This document shows positions 41,725 to 50,552 of a stretch of DNA of 64,000 bases, one piece after another. How positions within the stretch are numbered: the first letter of the stretch is position 1; every line of letters begins with the position of its first letter. The position numbers and the translations under genes are program-made. This stretch comes from Poindextera sp965277425. GTDB lineage: Bacteria > Pseudomonadota > Alphaproteobacteria > Caulobacterales > Caulobacteraceae. Below the pieces are notes generated by a model. That model had not been told where the DNA came from. It made no database searches and saw only the letters and a program-made list of their open reading frames with translations. The stretch spans positions 434,001 through 498,000 of the forward strand of contig CBDICR010000007.1 in NCBI GenBank assembly GCA_965277425.1, in the 5' to 3' direction.

Positions 41725-44574
41725 TCAGCCCGAACTGGCGCTGGTCAAGCGGGCCAGGGCGGCCTGGTAGTTGGAAATTTCCGCTGTCAGATAGGCCGGG
41801 ACCGCGCCTTGATAGCCGGCGGTATGGTTCGTCGGCTTGGTGGTCATGTCGGTGTAGATCTGCTTGACCGTGGTGATCGCCCCGCCGAGTTGGGCGAGCG
41901 CGTTGCTGATATCAGCCGTCGAGGCCAGGCTGAGGGTCGATTGCAGGCCCAAGGCGTAGTTCGCCTTCAGCGACGTCGTCGCAATGGCGCCGCCGGCCGA
42001 TGAGGCGCTCTTGGCCTTGGCCGTCGCATTGGTGGTGACCAGGCCTTCGGCAAGGCCCAGCGCGGGCAGGGCGTTCTGGCCGGGCGGCCCGGCTTCCAGC
42101 GTGACCTGCGAGGCGGCGCTGGTCGGGGTGATCTTAAGCTGTTGCACGCCGCCGGTCCCGGTCACCACCTGGACGGTCGCCCCATAGCCGGACGCCTGGG
42201 TGATCTTTTGCGCCAGGGTCTGCAGCGTGTCGTCGGCGGCGACGGTGACGGTCTGGGGCAGGGCGCTGAAGTTGGACTTGACCAGAAACTGTTCGCCGGC
42301 CTGCAGCGACGAATTGGCCGCGATCGTCTGTGCGGGGGTGAAGGAAATCGTGCCCGTCGGCAGGCCGAGCGCGTCGAGCGAAGAGGCGCCGGTCGGATCG
42401 ACGGCGATCGAGTCCGGCGCGGCCTGATTGTCGGTGCCGTTGAAGGTGTCGGACCAGGTCACCGCCCCGGTGGTTGGGTCAATCTGCGCCGCGTAGCCGT
42501 CGAAGGCCGTGAGGTCGCCGGTGCCGGCCGTCGGCGTCGTGGCGATCTGACCGGTGATGTAGGCCTGACCGTTGGCCACGGTCAGCGCGGTGGCGGTGGT
42601 GCCGCCGGCCCCGGCGAAATAGGCCAAGGTGTCCGAGCTCGACGGCGCCAAATTGGAGGCCAGGCTGGCGACGAAGGCTTCCTGCCCGCCGCTGTAGGGG
42701 CTGCCGATCGTTCCAGCGTTGAGCGCGCCGTTCTTGGTCGTGCCGGCGACGATGATCGATCCGTCGGTGTTCACGCCCAGGCCCGTGACGTTGCCGCCGT
42801 CCAGCGGCCCAAGGTCCCGGGTCGCCGAGAGCGTCGGCGCGCCCGAGGGCTGCAGGGCGTAGCTCTGCACCACCACATCGCCGTTCTGCACCCCGGCGGT
42901 GACCAGCGAAGAGCCGTCCACGGCGATGCCGGTGACGCTCGCCGCGGTCGTCGGTCCCAGATAGGTGTTGAAGCTTGGCTTGCCCGTGGATGAAAAGCCG
43001 GAGATGAAATTGTCGGACAGGTCCGAGGTGATCGCGGTCGACCCGGCGACATAGACCGAGTTGTCCGCGCCAAAGGCCACGCTGCTGACCTGGCCGCCGG
43101 TCCAGGCGTTCACCGCCTGGGTCCAGAGCTGGTCGCCCGAGCTGTCGTAGACCGCGACGAAGCCGGTCGGGTCGGTCGCATCGGGCGGCGCCGCGCCGTT
43201 GTCGTCGAGCAGGCCTGTCCCTTGGCCGACCACCGCGACCTGGCTTCCGTCCGCCGAGACCGACAGTCCCAGGCCCGAGGCGCTGGCGGTGGACCCGAGC
43301 GTCTGGGTGAAGACCAGATTGCCGGCCGAGTCGTATTTCATCAGCGCCACGTCCTGCGTGCCGGCGATGCCGTGCGCGGCGTCGAGCCGGCCGGCCGTGG
43401 TGGCGCCGGTGACGTTGGCCAGCACATAGACCGAGCCGTCCGGCGCGCTCGCTGTTGCGATGGCGTTCGGCAGGGTCTGGGAAAGGGTGTCGGTGAACAC
43501 CCGGGCATTGGCCGCGCTGGGGTCGGTGGTCAGCTTGAGCAACTGCTGGGTGACGTCCGAGGTGGTGTTGCCCGCGGTTGTGGCGCCGCTCGTGCTCGTC
43601 GTGCTGGTGGCGCCGACATTGGTCGTCGCCGAGCCGAGCGTGGGAACGGCGCCCGCCGTCTGGGTGATGTAGACGGACGGCGCTGTCGTCGGCGCCGAAA
43701 AGGTCAGGGTCTCCAGCGCGTTGCCGACGATCTGCAGCGAATAGGTGTTGGGCCCGGGCGGGTTGGTGATGGTCTTGCCGTTGACCTGATAGGTGGTGGA
43801 CGCGCCCTGGGTCAGCACGTCGGCGAAACGGGTGAAGACGCCGGCGGCCTGAAGCTGGGAATTCAGGTAGTTGATCACATTGCCCATGGTTCGCGGCGTC
43901 GAGCCCATGTCGTTCAGATTGAAACTCACCGTCTTCGGCGCGGCCGGCGTCTGGGTGATGTCGGCGTTCAGGAAGGTCGGCGGCGTCTGGGAGACGGTGA
44001 GCGAGAATTGGACATTGCCGGAGAAGGCCGGAACCGCGGTGTTCGAATCGCCGCTCCACAGCACGCCGGTATTGTAGGTATCCGTCTCGGTCTGGACGCC
44101 GGCGGTGGTCTGGGCGGTGGCCGCGACCGCACCCTCCGCCACGGTGAAGCCGGTGAAGGGCGCCCCGCCCAGATAGGACTGCACCTGCTGTATGCCGCTG
44201 GTGAAAGCGGTTTGCAGCTGGTTGAGCTGATAGCTGGAGATCCCCGTGGCGCTGGCCTGGGTGGCCAGGTCCTGCAGGGCGGTCAGGCCCTGATAAAGGC
44301 CGAACAGATTCTTGTAGTTGTTATAGTTCGGAGTTCCGGCCGGGACGCTGAGCTTGGCGGCGTTCGGATTGATCAGGGGCTGGCCGTTCAGCACCGACTG
44401 CACCAGCGAATTGGTCTGCGCCTTGGTCGGGGTGCTGGACCAGGGCGTGGTCGGCCCGGCCGGGGCGGTGGTTGGAGAGGCTGTGCCGCCTGAGCCGCTG
44501 GTCGAGGTCTGCGGAACGCCGGCCTTCAGGTCGTAATAGCTCAGCAGCAGACTGGAATCGATCGATATGGTCAT
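41725..44574 (-). CDS. flaEY: FlaEY-like flagellar protein with beta-propeller repeats
   Basis: This 949-residue protein has an N-terminal segment (MTISIDSSLLLSYYDLKAG; then SVLNGQPLINPNAAKLSVPAGTPNYNNYKNLFGLYQGLTALQDLATQAS) with a flagellin/hook-like helical character. The centre is beta-propeller/SBBP repeats (VALMKYDSAGNLVFTQTLGSTASASGLGLSVSADGSQVAVVGQG...). The C-terminal part again is helical (SLASTADISNALAQLGGAITTVKQIYTDM). It has no signal peptide. Size, start and position beside flagellins fit the Caulobacter regulatory protein FlaEY, which is needed for normal flagellin expression and filament assembly. The name is from memory of that family and needs alignment. The ATG at 44574 is chosen over an upstream frame. 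Confidence 0.72.
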   Translation of the reverse strand: MTISIDSSLLLSYYDLKAGVPQTSTSGSGGTASPTTAPAGPTTPWSSTPTKAQTNSLVQSVLNGQPLINPNAAKLSVPAGTPNYNNYKNLFGLYQGLTALQDLATQASATGISSYQLNQLQTAFTSGIQQVQSYLGGAPFTGFTVAEGAVAATAQTTAGVQTETDTYNTGVLWSGDSNTAVPAFSGNVQFSLTVSQTPPTFLNADITQTPAAPKTVSFNLNDMGSTPRTMGNVINYLNSQLQAAGVFTRFADVLTQGASTTYQVNGKTITNPPGPNTYSLQIVGNALETLTFSAPTTAPSVYITQTAGAVPTLGSATTNVGATSTTSTSGATTAGNTTSDVTQQLLKLTTDPSAANARVFTDTLSQTLPNAIATASAPDGSVYVLANVTGATTAGRLDAAHGIAGTQDVALMKYDSAGNLVFTQTLGSTASASGLGLSVSADGSQVAVVGQGTGLLDDNGAAPPDATDPTGFVAVYDSSGDQLWTQAVNAWTGGQVSSVAFGADNSVYVAGSTAITSDLSDNFISGFSSTGKPSFNTYLGPTTAASVTGIAVDGSSLVTAGVQNGDVVVQSYALQPSGAPTLSATRDLGPLDGGNVTGLGVNTDGSIIVAGTTKNGALNAGTIGSPYSGGQEAFVASLASNLAPSSSDTLAYFAGAGGTTATALTVANGQAYITGQIATTPTAGTGDLTAFDGYAAQIDPTTGAVTWSDTFNGTDNQAAPDSIAVDPTGASSLDALGLPTGTISFTPAQTIAANSSLQAGEQFLVKSNFSALPQTVTVAADDTLQTLAQKITQASGYGATVQVVTGTGGVQQLKITPTSAASQVTLEAGPPGQNALPALGLAEGLVTTNATAKAKSASSAGGAIATTSLKANYALGLQSTLSLASTADISNALAQLGGAITTVKQIYTDMTTKPTNHTAGYQGAVPAYLTAEISNYQAALARLTSASSG

Positions 44575-44699
44575 GCAAAGCCCCGCACGATCGATAGTTT
44601 CCCTTGATATCACTGAGACTTGTTTAATCCGGCGAACGGAAAAGACCTGCCTTTGCGGCCGACTTGAAACCCTGGCCGCCCGGGCGTAGCTGAAGGCGG

Positions 44700-45350
44700 A
44701 TGACTCAGGCCCAAACCCGCAGGCTGTGGCTGACCTTCGGCGGCGGCGTCGCGGTGCTGGGCGTATCGCTCGGCGCGGCCTTTCTCATCCTTCTGCACGG
44801 CCGGCGTGACGATGCGCCGCCGCCGGCCGCGGTCGGCGGCCTGGTGGTACAGACCCAGGCCGGTCCCGATACCAAGCTGGATCCGCAGAGGCCTTTGCGC
44901 TGCTTCGTCAACGGCCAACTTGTCGGCGAGGAGACACTGGCCGACTGCGCGCGCCGTAACGGGGTGGCGACCGACGCCCTGGATGTCGGCGTCGATCAGA
45001 GCGGCCAGCTCGCCGCCGCCGATTCCGCGGGGACCACGCTGACGCCCTTGCCGCCGTCCGCCGCCCCGGCCGTCGTCGCCGAAGCGCCGCAGCCGGCGGC
45101 CAACGCCCAGGAGGGCGACTGCCTGCGCTATGCCGCGGCCACCTGGCGTAAGGCGGGGGCGGGCCTGTCGCTGCCCGGCTGCGTCAAGCTGCTGTTCGAC
45201 GGCCAATGCCTGAAGACCGGCGCGACCTACGGGCGCTGGATGGCCCAGACCCTTCGCCTGGTGCCGGGCGCGGTGGAGATCTCCGCCGACAACCGGAATT
45301 TCCGCCTGCTCGTCGAGCAGCCCGCCTCCTGCGCCATCCCCGACTTCTAG
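44700..45350 (+). CDS. Hypothetical membrane-anchored protein
   Basis: This 216-residue protein has a single N-terminal membrane helix (LTFGGGVAVLGVSLGAAFLILL, ~12-33). Its periplasmic part has six cysteines (for example RCFVNGQLVG, ADCARRNG, GDCLRYAAATW, GCVKLLFDGQCLKTG, SCAIPDF), likely disulfide-bonded. LRYAAATWRKAGAGLSLPGCVKLLFDGQCLKTGATYGRWMAQTLRLVPGAVEIS is the conserved-looking part. No named family. The next gene, a lipoprotein, starts 14 bp later. Confidence 0.7.
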   Translation: MTQAQTRRLWLTFGGGVAVLGVSLGAAFLILLHGRRDDAPPPAAVGGLVVQTQAGPDTKLDPQRPLRCFVNGQLVGEETLADCARRNGVATDALDVGVDQSGQLAAADSAGTTLTPLPPSAAPAVVAEAPQPAANAQEGDCLRYAAATWRKAGAGLSLPGCVKLLFDGQCLKTGATYGRWMAQTLRLVPGAVEISADNRNFRLLVEQPASCAIPDF

Positions 45351-45364
45351 GAGACCCGGCCGTC

Positions 45365-45754
45365 ATGCGCCCTCACTCATGGCTATCGGTCGCCAGCCTC
45401 GCCGGGCTTCTTGCGCTCGGCGGCTGTGTCAAACAGATCGCCGCGCCGACCGCGACCGGCGTCTGCTGGCAGGCGATTCCGCTGAAGACCGGTCAGATGC
45501 GTTTCAACGTAGTCAGCGATCACCAGCCGAACATGGAAAGCTGCGCGGCGTCCCTGGAAGGCATGCGGCTACGCTTCCTGAGCATGGGCGGCAGTTATCA
45601 AGAGATTATCGGCGCCTATCAGGGAAACTTCCTTTTCATCGAGAAGGACGGGATCTTCATGTCTCAGACCTTTAACGGCAATCGCTACTTCGCCCTGGGG
45701 CGCACGACGGACGGGCGGCTGGCCACGGCGGCGGCGCTGTCGCAGCAGCCTTGA
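45365..45754 (+). CDS. Small lipoprotein
   Basis: This 129-residue protein has a signal peptide with lipobox LGGC, so it is lipid-anchored in the envelope. The mature part includes CWQAIPLKTGQMRFNVVSDHQPNMESCAASLEGMRLRFL and two cysteines. Function unknown. It follows the membrane protein gene by 14 bp and may form a two-gene operon with it. Confidence 0.72.
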   Translation: MRPHSWLSVASLAGLLALGGCVKQIAAPTATGVCWQAIPLKTGQMRFNVVSDHQPNMESCAASLEGMRLRFLSMGGSYQEIIGAYQGNFLFIEKDGIFMSQTFNGNRYFALGRTTDGRLATAAALSQQP

Positions 45755-45760
45755 CGGCGG

Positions 45761-45775
45761 GAACATAATAAGAAC
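45761..45775. promoter_or_regulatory. Predicted LexA (SOS) box upstream of ssb
   Basis: GAACATAATAAGAAC is GTTC-N7-GTTC on the other strand, the alphaproteobacterial LexA operator. It lies 69 bp upstream of ssb, a common SOS gene. Confidence 0.8.
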
Positions 45776-45843
45776 ATTGTGCGCGGTCGCGGCCTCGGCT
45801 AGGGTCGCGGCCACATCGAGCGGCTACGGAAAAGGCGAGGAAC

Positions 45844-46320
45844 ATGGCGGGCAGCGTCAACAAGGTGATCTTGATCGGGAATCTGGGCGCGGACCCGGAA
45901 ATCCGCACGCTCAATTCGGGCGATCGGGTGGCGAATCTGCGAATCGCCACCTCGGAAACCTGGCGCGACCGCCAGTCCGGCGAGCGCAAGGAGCGCACCG
46001 AATGGCACCGGGTGGTCATCTTCAACGACAACCTGGTCAAGGTGGTCGAGAACTATGTGAAGAAGGGCTCCAAGGTCTATATCGAGGGCGCGATCCAGAC
46101 CCGCAAATGGACCGACAATTCCGGCGTCGAGAAGTTTTCCACCGAGGTGGTGCTGCAGAAGTTCCGCGGCGAGCTGACCATGCTGGACGGCCGCGGCGGC
46201 GACGCCGAGCGCGACGAGGGCTATTCCGGCGGCGGCTTCCAGCCGGCCGGCGGCCGCGTCCAGCCGCAGGGCGAAAAGGAGAGCTTCTCGGCCGATCTGG
46301 ACGACGAAATCCCGTTCTAG
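45844..46320 (+). CDS. ssb: Single-stranded DNA-binding protein
   Basis: This 158-residue protein has an N-terminal OB fold (~1-110; SVNKVILIGNLGADPEIRTLNSGDRVANLRIAT; EWHRVVIFNDNLVKVVENYVKKGSKVYIEG). A Gly-rich linker follows, and the acidic tip DLDDEIPF recruits replication and repair partners. It binds ssDNA as a tetramer. A LexA box upstream predicts SOS control. It is not beside uvrA, unlike in many proteobacteria. Confidence 0.97.
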   Translation: MAGSVNKVILIGNLGADPEIRTLNSGDRVANLRIATSETWRDRQSGERKERTEWHRVVIFNDNLVKVVENYVKKGSKVYIEGAIQTRKWTDNSGVEKFSTEVVLQKFRGELTMLDGRGGDAERDEGYSGGGFQPAGGRVQPQGEKESFSADLDDEIPF

Positions 46321-46327
46321 GCGCGGG

Positions 46328-46702
46328 TCACCACACCGCGTCCTTGAAGTTCGTCAGGATCGTCTGGTCGGCGGTGATCAGGCGCACGCCGTCGGCCATC
46401 GCGTTGGCCACGATCAGCTGATCGAACGGGTCGCGCGTCCAGGCGAACGTTCGGGCGGCTCGAACAATGGTGGAGAACGGCGTTTGCGAGACCTCCAAGT
46501 TCATGGAGGACTCCAGCGTCCGAAGCGTCACGGTCGGATCACGCCTGGTCTTTCCGCACTCGAAGAGGGTTTTGAGTTCCAGAACGACCATTGGAGATAT
46601 GCAAACGGACTCGCGTTCAATCAGCGTTCGCGCCTTGGTGGAAAGTTGGTTGGGCCGTCCGCCGGAAAGCCAGTTTACTACGTGGGTGTCGAGATGGATC
46701 AA
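46328..46702 (-). CDS. PIN-domain toxin (VapC-like) with TTG start
   Basis: This 124-residue protein starts at TTG 46702 as (M)IHLDTHVVNWLSGG. Residues D5 (LDTHVV), E (VVLELKTLF) and D (WTRDPFDQLIVANAM) make up the PIN active site. The TTG overlaps the antitoxin stop (TTGA), the standard toxin-antitoxin arrangement. The longer ATG start at 46735 would read through the antitoxin frame and was rejected. The enzyme is an RNase toxin. Its antitoxin gene carries a frameshift. Confidence 0.8.
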   Translation of the reverse strand: MIHLDTHVVNWLSGGRPNQLSTKARTLIERESVCISPMVVLELKTLFECGKTRRDPTVTLRTLESSMNLEVSQTPFSTIVRAARTFAWTRDPFDQLIVANAMADGVRLITADQTILTNFKDAVW

Positions 46703-46982
46703 AGGTCCGGTTCGGGCTCGCCGTCCCACTTCCAATAGGCTTGCCGCGCCTCGCGAATGTCTTCGGGCGTCAGATCGTCGCCCAACTCCATGTCCGGCGG
46801 GCTGGCCCAGAACTTCCGCCAGCGTTGGGCGCGTTCTTCCTCGGTCTCGGAGGTTTTTTCTCGCCGCGGATGATCACGCGCGCCCCGTTGCGATCGATGA
46901 CGATCGGCTCGCCGGTCGATACGGCCTCATCGACCATGCGGAAGATGTTCTTGCGGAATTCCGTGAGCGTGACGGTCTTCAT
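46699..46982 (-). pseudogene. Phd/YefM-type antitoxin gene with a 1-bp frameshift
   Basis: The first part (MKTVTLTEFRKNIFRMVDEAVSTGEPIVIDRNGARVIIRGEKK) is the antitoxin DNA-binding domain. Its normal C-terminal tail follows in the -1 frame (ETEEERAQRWRKFWASPPDM, then ELGDDLTPEDIREARQAYWKWDGEPEPDL), ending at the stop that overlaps the toxin TTG. The break is in a run of six As (GAGAAAAAACCT). One more A would restore a 94-residue protein. As it stands, translation continues out of frame and stops at 46770. Either a real mutation, a homopolymer sequencing error, or recoding. Confidence 0.75.
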
Positions 46983-47035
46983 ATGTACAGATTGGTATCC
47001 TGCGGCGTACATGTCAACGCGCGGGTCGCGGGCCG

Positions 47036-48202
47036 TCAGGTCGCCCGCAGCGCCGTCGCCACCGGCAGGCGGGCGGCGCGGATGGCCGGGGCGAGGCCGC
47101 CGATCAGGCCGATGGCCAGCGCCCAGATAATGGCCAGGCCCAGCAGGCCGGGCGTCACCGCCAGCGGGAAGGTCAGGCCGAGCGAGGAGATGGCGCGGCC
47201 GTTGAACAGCAGCCAGGCGATCGCGACGCCCAAAAGCGCGCCTGGAATGGCCAGGAGCAGCGATTCGACCATCACCGAGACCACCATCGCCGTCCCGCCG
47301 AAGCCGATGGCGCGCAGGGTGGCGATCTCGCGCGCGCGGGCGTCGACGGCTGAATACATGGTGTTGATCGCGCCGAACACCGCGCCGACCGCCATCACCA
47401 CGCCGATGAAGTAGCCGACGAAGTTCAGGATCGAGGTCACCGGCTTCAGCTGTTCCCTGGTGTAGTCCGCGGTCCGCCGCACCTCGACGGAAAGCTGCGG
47501 GTTGCTGGTCAGCGCGTCCTTGAACCGGCTGAACGCGGCGGGCGACTGCAGCCGCACGCCGATGGTCTGAAAGCTGGTGCGTTCGAAGGCCGACATCACC
47601 GTCTCGGAATCGCCGATGAGCGCGTTCTCGCTCTGGCCGCCATTGTCCTCGAAAATCCCAACGACGCTCCATTCCGTCCCGCGCAGGATGATGTGGTCGC
47701 CGACGCCGAGGTTCCTGTACTGGCCGCTGGCCGAGCGGCCGACGATCAGTTCGCGCACGGCCGGCCGAAAAAGGCGGCCCGCGATCAGGTGAAGGGTGGC
47801 ATCCATCACCCGCGCTTCCGGGCCGACGCCGGCAAAGCCGATATTGGCGGACTCGCCGGTCTTCTTGGTCACCTCGACGATGATCAAGGCCTGGGGCGAG
47901 GTCATCGGCCGGCCGGCGGCGTCCTTTTTCACGCCCGGCGCGTCGGCGACGATGGCCGCGGCGGTGCGTGAGATCGATCCCATATAGCTGGCCGCCGCGC
48001 CCGACGAGAGCACGATGGCGTCGTCGGGCCGCACGTTCTTGTTGACGCTCTGCAGAAGGCCGACGCCGATGGCCAGCAGCGAGACCATCACCGCGATCAC
48101 CGTGGCGACGCCGATCACCGTGACCAGCGAGGTCCCGGCGCGCTGGGGCAGGGCGCGGATGTTCATCGCCGTCACCGCCCAGATCTGTTTGAAGAGGCTC
48201 AT
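47036..48202 (-). CDS. ABC transporter permease, FtsX/DevC-like (type A, copy 1)
   Basis: This 388-residue protein has an N-terminal membrane helix after MSLFKQIWAVTAMNIRALPQRAGTSLVTVIGVATVIAVMVSLLAIGVG, a large periplasmic MacB-like domain (~50-270), and three C-terminal helices of the FtsX domain (VGYFIGVVMAVGAVFGAINTMY; SLLLAIPGALLGVAIAWLLF). It ends ARLPVATALRAT. It is a close paralogue of the protein at 49369-50541. Last gene of the six-gene exporter operon. Confidence 0.88.
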   Translation of the reverse strand: MSLFKQIWAVTAMNIRALPQRAGTSLVTVIGVATVIAVMVSLLAIGVGLLQSVNKNVRPDDAIVLSSGAAASYMGSISRTAAAIVADAPGVKKDAAGRPMTSPQALIIVEVTKKTGESANIGFAGVGPEARVMDATLHLIAGRLFRPAVRELIVGRSASGQYRNLGVGDHIILRGTEWSVVGIFEDNGGQSENALIGDSETVMSAFERTSFQTIGVRLQSPAAFSRFKDALTSNPQLSVEVRRTADYTREQLKPVTSILNFVGYFIGVVMAVGAVFGAINTMYSAVDARAREIATLRAIGFGGTAMVVSVMVESLLLAIPGALLGVAIAWLLFNGRAISSLGLTFPLAVTPGLLGLAIIWALAIGLIGGLAPAIRAARLPVATALRAT

Positions 48203-48215
48203 CCGGAACTCCCCC

Positions 48216-49358
48216 TCAGCGGCCGGCCAGGGCGTCGACGACCTGCAGCCGCATGGCGCGGATCGCCGGCGGCAGGCCGCTGATCAGGGCCAGGCCGACG
48301 GCCAGCACAAATCCGAGCAGCATCAGCGGCCCGGCCTGCACGTTGAAGCCGATCAGCCGTTTGGCGACCGGAAACAGCATGGCCGCCAGGCCGAGCCCGA
48401 TCGCCGCCGAAACCAGGCAGAAGATCAGCGATTCCGCCAGGATCAGCCCCATCAGGCCGCGGTCGGTAAAGCCGAGCGTCTTCAGCACCGCCAGTTCCGG
48501 CGTCCGCTCGCGCACCGACTGCATCATCAGCGCCCCGACTGAGAACAAGAGCGCGAAAAAGACCGCCGCGACGATGGCGTTGATGACCAGGCCGATGTCG
48601 CCGATCTGCTTGAGGTTGTTCTGGGCGATCTGGCGCACGGTCGCGGTCTTGGTCTCGTTGGCCGAATTGGCGAACAGGCGGTCGATGCTCGCGGCCACCT
48701 GGTTGGCGCGGTTGGGGTCGTCGATCCTGATCACGAAGACGGGCGCCGTGCCGCTGTTGCTGGTGCGGCCCTGGTCGACATAGTCGAAATTGATCAGCAT
48801 GGCGGTCTTGAACAGCGTCCCGCCGCTGGAGGAAAAGATGCCGACAATGTCCACCGGCCAAGTGGGCGAGCCGTCGCGGTTGGTCACCGTCAGCGCGCGC
48901 AGCGGCACGCGATCGCCGACCTTCCAGCCGAAGCGGCTGGCGAGGGTGCGGCTGACGATGGCGCCGGTGCGGTCGCGCTGCAGGGCCTCGATCATGCTCT
49001 GCGGAATGGTCAGGCCCGGATCGACGGCGAGGATTTGCGTCGCATCGACGGCGTCGGCCGGAACGATCTGGGTCGGGGTCCGATAGGTGGAGACGACCGG
49101 AACCATGGGCATCGCCGCGCGGACCCCCTGGACCAGCCGGATCTGGGCCAGTTGGGCGACGGGCAGCGGCTCGGTGCTGATCCGGCTCAGGCTGAGCAGC
49201 ACATCGGCATGGGTCTCGGCGACGGCGTGGTTCAGGCCGCTGGCGAAGCCTTGCAGGATGCCGAACAGCAGAAAGGCGTTGACCACCGACAGCAGCGTCA
49301 GCACCGCGCGCCCGGGTTTGCGCCAGATCCCGGCCCAGACCAGGGGAAGGTACTTCAT
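48216..49358 (-). CDS. ABC transporter permease, FtsX-like (type B, copy 1)
   Basis: This 380-residue protein starts MKYLPLVWAGIWRKPGRAVLTLLSVVNAFLLFGILQGF (first helix). It has a periplasmic domain with a FtsX-type C-terminal domain (VINAIVAAVFFALLFSVGALMMQSVRERTPELAVLKTLGFTD) and ends AMRLQVVDALAGR. Paralogue of the 50553-51701 protein. The ATG at 49358 is chosen because a longer frame overlaps the upstream permease gene. It lies 13 bp before the type A copy 1 gene. Confidence 0.88.
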   Translation of the reverse strand: MKYLPLVWAGIWRKPGRAVLTLLSVVNAFLLFGILQGFASGLNHAVAETHADVLLSLSRISTEPLPVAQLAQIRLVQGVRAAMPMVPVVSTYRTPTQIVPADAVDATQILAVDPGLTIPQSMIEALQRDRTGAIVSRTLASRFGWKVGDRVPLRALTVTNRDGSPTWPVDIVGIFSSSGGTLFKTAMLINFDYVDQGRTSNSGTAPVFVIRIDDPNRANQVAASIDRLFANSANETKTATVRQIAQNNLKQIGDIGLVINAIVAAVFFALLFSVGALMMQSVRERTPELAVLKTLGFTDRGLMGLILAESLIFCLVSAAIGLGLAAMLFPVAKRLIGFNVQAGPLMLLGFVLAVGLALISGLPPAIRAMRLQVVDALAGR

Positions 49359-49368
49359 GCCGCCTCCG

Positions 49369-50541
49369 TCATGTCGCCCGCAAAGCCGTCGCCACCGGCA
49401 GGCGCGCGGCGCGGATCGAGGGCGCCAATCCGCCGATGAAGCCGATCGCCAGCGCCCAGACGATGCCGGTCTCGACCAGGCTCGGCGTGATCGCCAGGGC
49501 GAAGGACACCCCGCCGGTCGAGATCGCATGGTCGTTGAACAGCAGCCAGGCGATGGCGATGCCCAGGAGCGCTCCGGGTATGGCGAGCGCCAGCGCCTCG
49601 ACCATCACCGAGGCCACCACGGCCATTGCGCCAAATCCGATGGCGCGCAGGGTGGCGATCTCGCGCGCGCGGACGTCGACGGCCAGGTACATGGTGGTCA
49701 GCGCGCCGAACACGGCGCCGACGGCCATCACGGTTCCAACAAAATAACCCACGAAATCAAACAGGCTTATGACGGATTTCAGTTGGTCCTTATAGTATTG
49801 GGTCAGGTGCTTCACATCGACGTCGAGCTGCGGATTGCTCTTCAACGCGTCCCGGAAGCGGCCGAACGACGCGGGCGAATCCAGCTGTACGGCGACGCTC
49901 TGATAGGCGGTGCGGTTGAAGGCCGAGAGCACGGTGTCGGCGTCGGCGACGATGGCGTTCTCGTCGATCCCGCCCTGGTCCTCATAGACCCCGACGACGG
50001 TCCAGTCGGTCCCGCGCAGCATGAGATGGTCGCCGACATCGAGGGTCTTGAAGTGGTTGTGAGCGGCCTTGCCGGCGATCAGCTCGTGCAGGCCGGCGCG
50101 GAACATGCGCCCCGCCACCAGATGCAGGCTGGCCTTGTTCATCCGCACGCCCTCATCGCCGGTGCCGCGCAGAAGGACATTCTGCGGCGTGCCGTCGCTC
50201 TTCTGGTTCAGTTCGACGATGACCATGGCCTGGGGCTGGACCACGGGCTTGCCGAACGGGTCGGTCTTCACGCCGGGCGCGTCGCCGATCATGTCGATCT
50301 GGGCGCGCGAAAATGAGCCCATATATTCGGCCGGCGAGCCGCCGGAGAGCACGATGACCCGATCCGGCTGATCGTTCTTGCCGATCGTCTTCATCAGCCC
50401 GGCGCTGACCGCCAGCAGCGAGATCATCACCGCGACGGCGCTGGCGACGCCGATGACGATGACGGACGACATGCGCGCGCGTTGGGGCAGGGCGCGGAGA
50501 TTCATCACCGTCACGGCCCAGATCTGTCTGAAGAGGTTCAT
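49369..50541 (-). CDS. ABC transporter permease, FtsX/DevC-like (type A, copy 2)
   Basis: This 390-residue protein has the same start and end as the 47036 gene (MNLFRQIWAVTVMNLRALPQRARMSSVIVIGVASAVAVM; ARLPVATALRAT). Its periplasmic part is diverged (ILSGG-like SGGSPAEYMGSFSRAQIDMIGDAPGVKTDPFGKP). The adjacent type B gene ends 10 bp away. A tandem duplication of the A+B pair is the simplest origin. Confidence 0.88.
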   Translation of the reverse strand: MNLFRQIWAVTVMNLRALPQRARMSSVIVIGVASAVAVMISLLAVSAGLMKTIGKNDQPDRVIVLSGGSPAEYMGSFSRAQIDMIGDAPGVKTDPFGKPVVQPQAMVIVELNQKSDGTPQNVLLRGTGDEGVRMNKASLHLVAGRMFRAGLHELIAGKAAHNHFKTLDVGDHLMLRGTDWTVVGVYEDQGGIDENAIVADADTVLSAFNRTAYQSVAVQLDSPASFGRFRDALKSNPQLDVDVKHLTQYYKDQLKSVISLFDFVGYFVGTVMAVGAVFGALTTMYLAVDVRAREIATLRAIGFGAMAVVASVMVEALALAIPGALLGIAIAWLLFNDHAISTGGVSFALAITPSLVETGIVWALAIGFIGGLAPSIRAARLPVATALRAT

Positions 50542-50552
50542 TCAGCTCTCCC

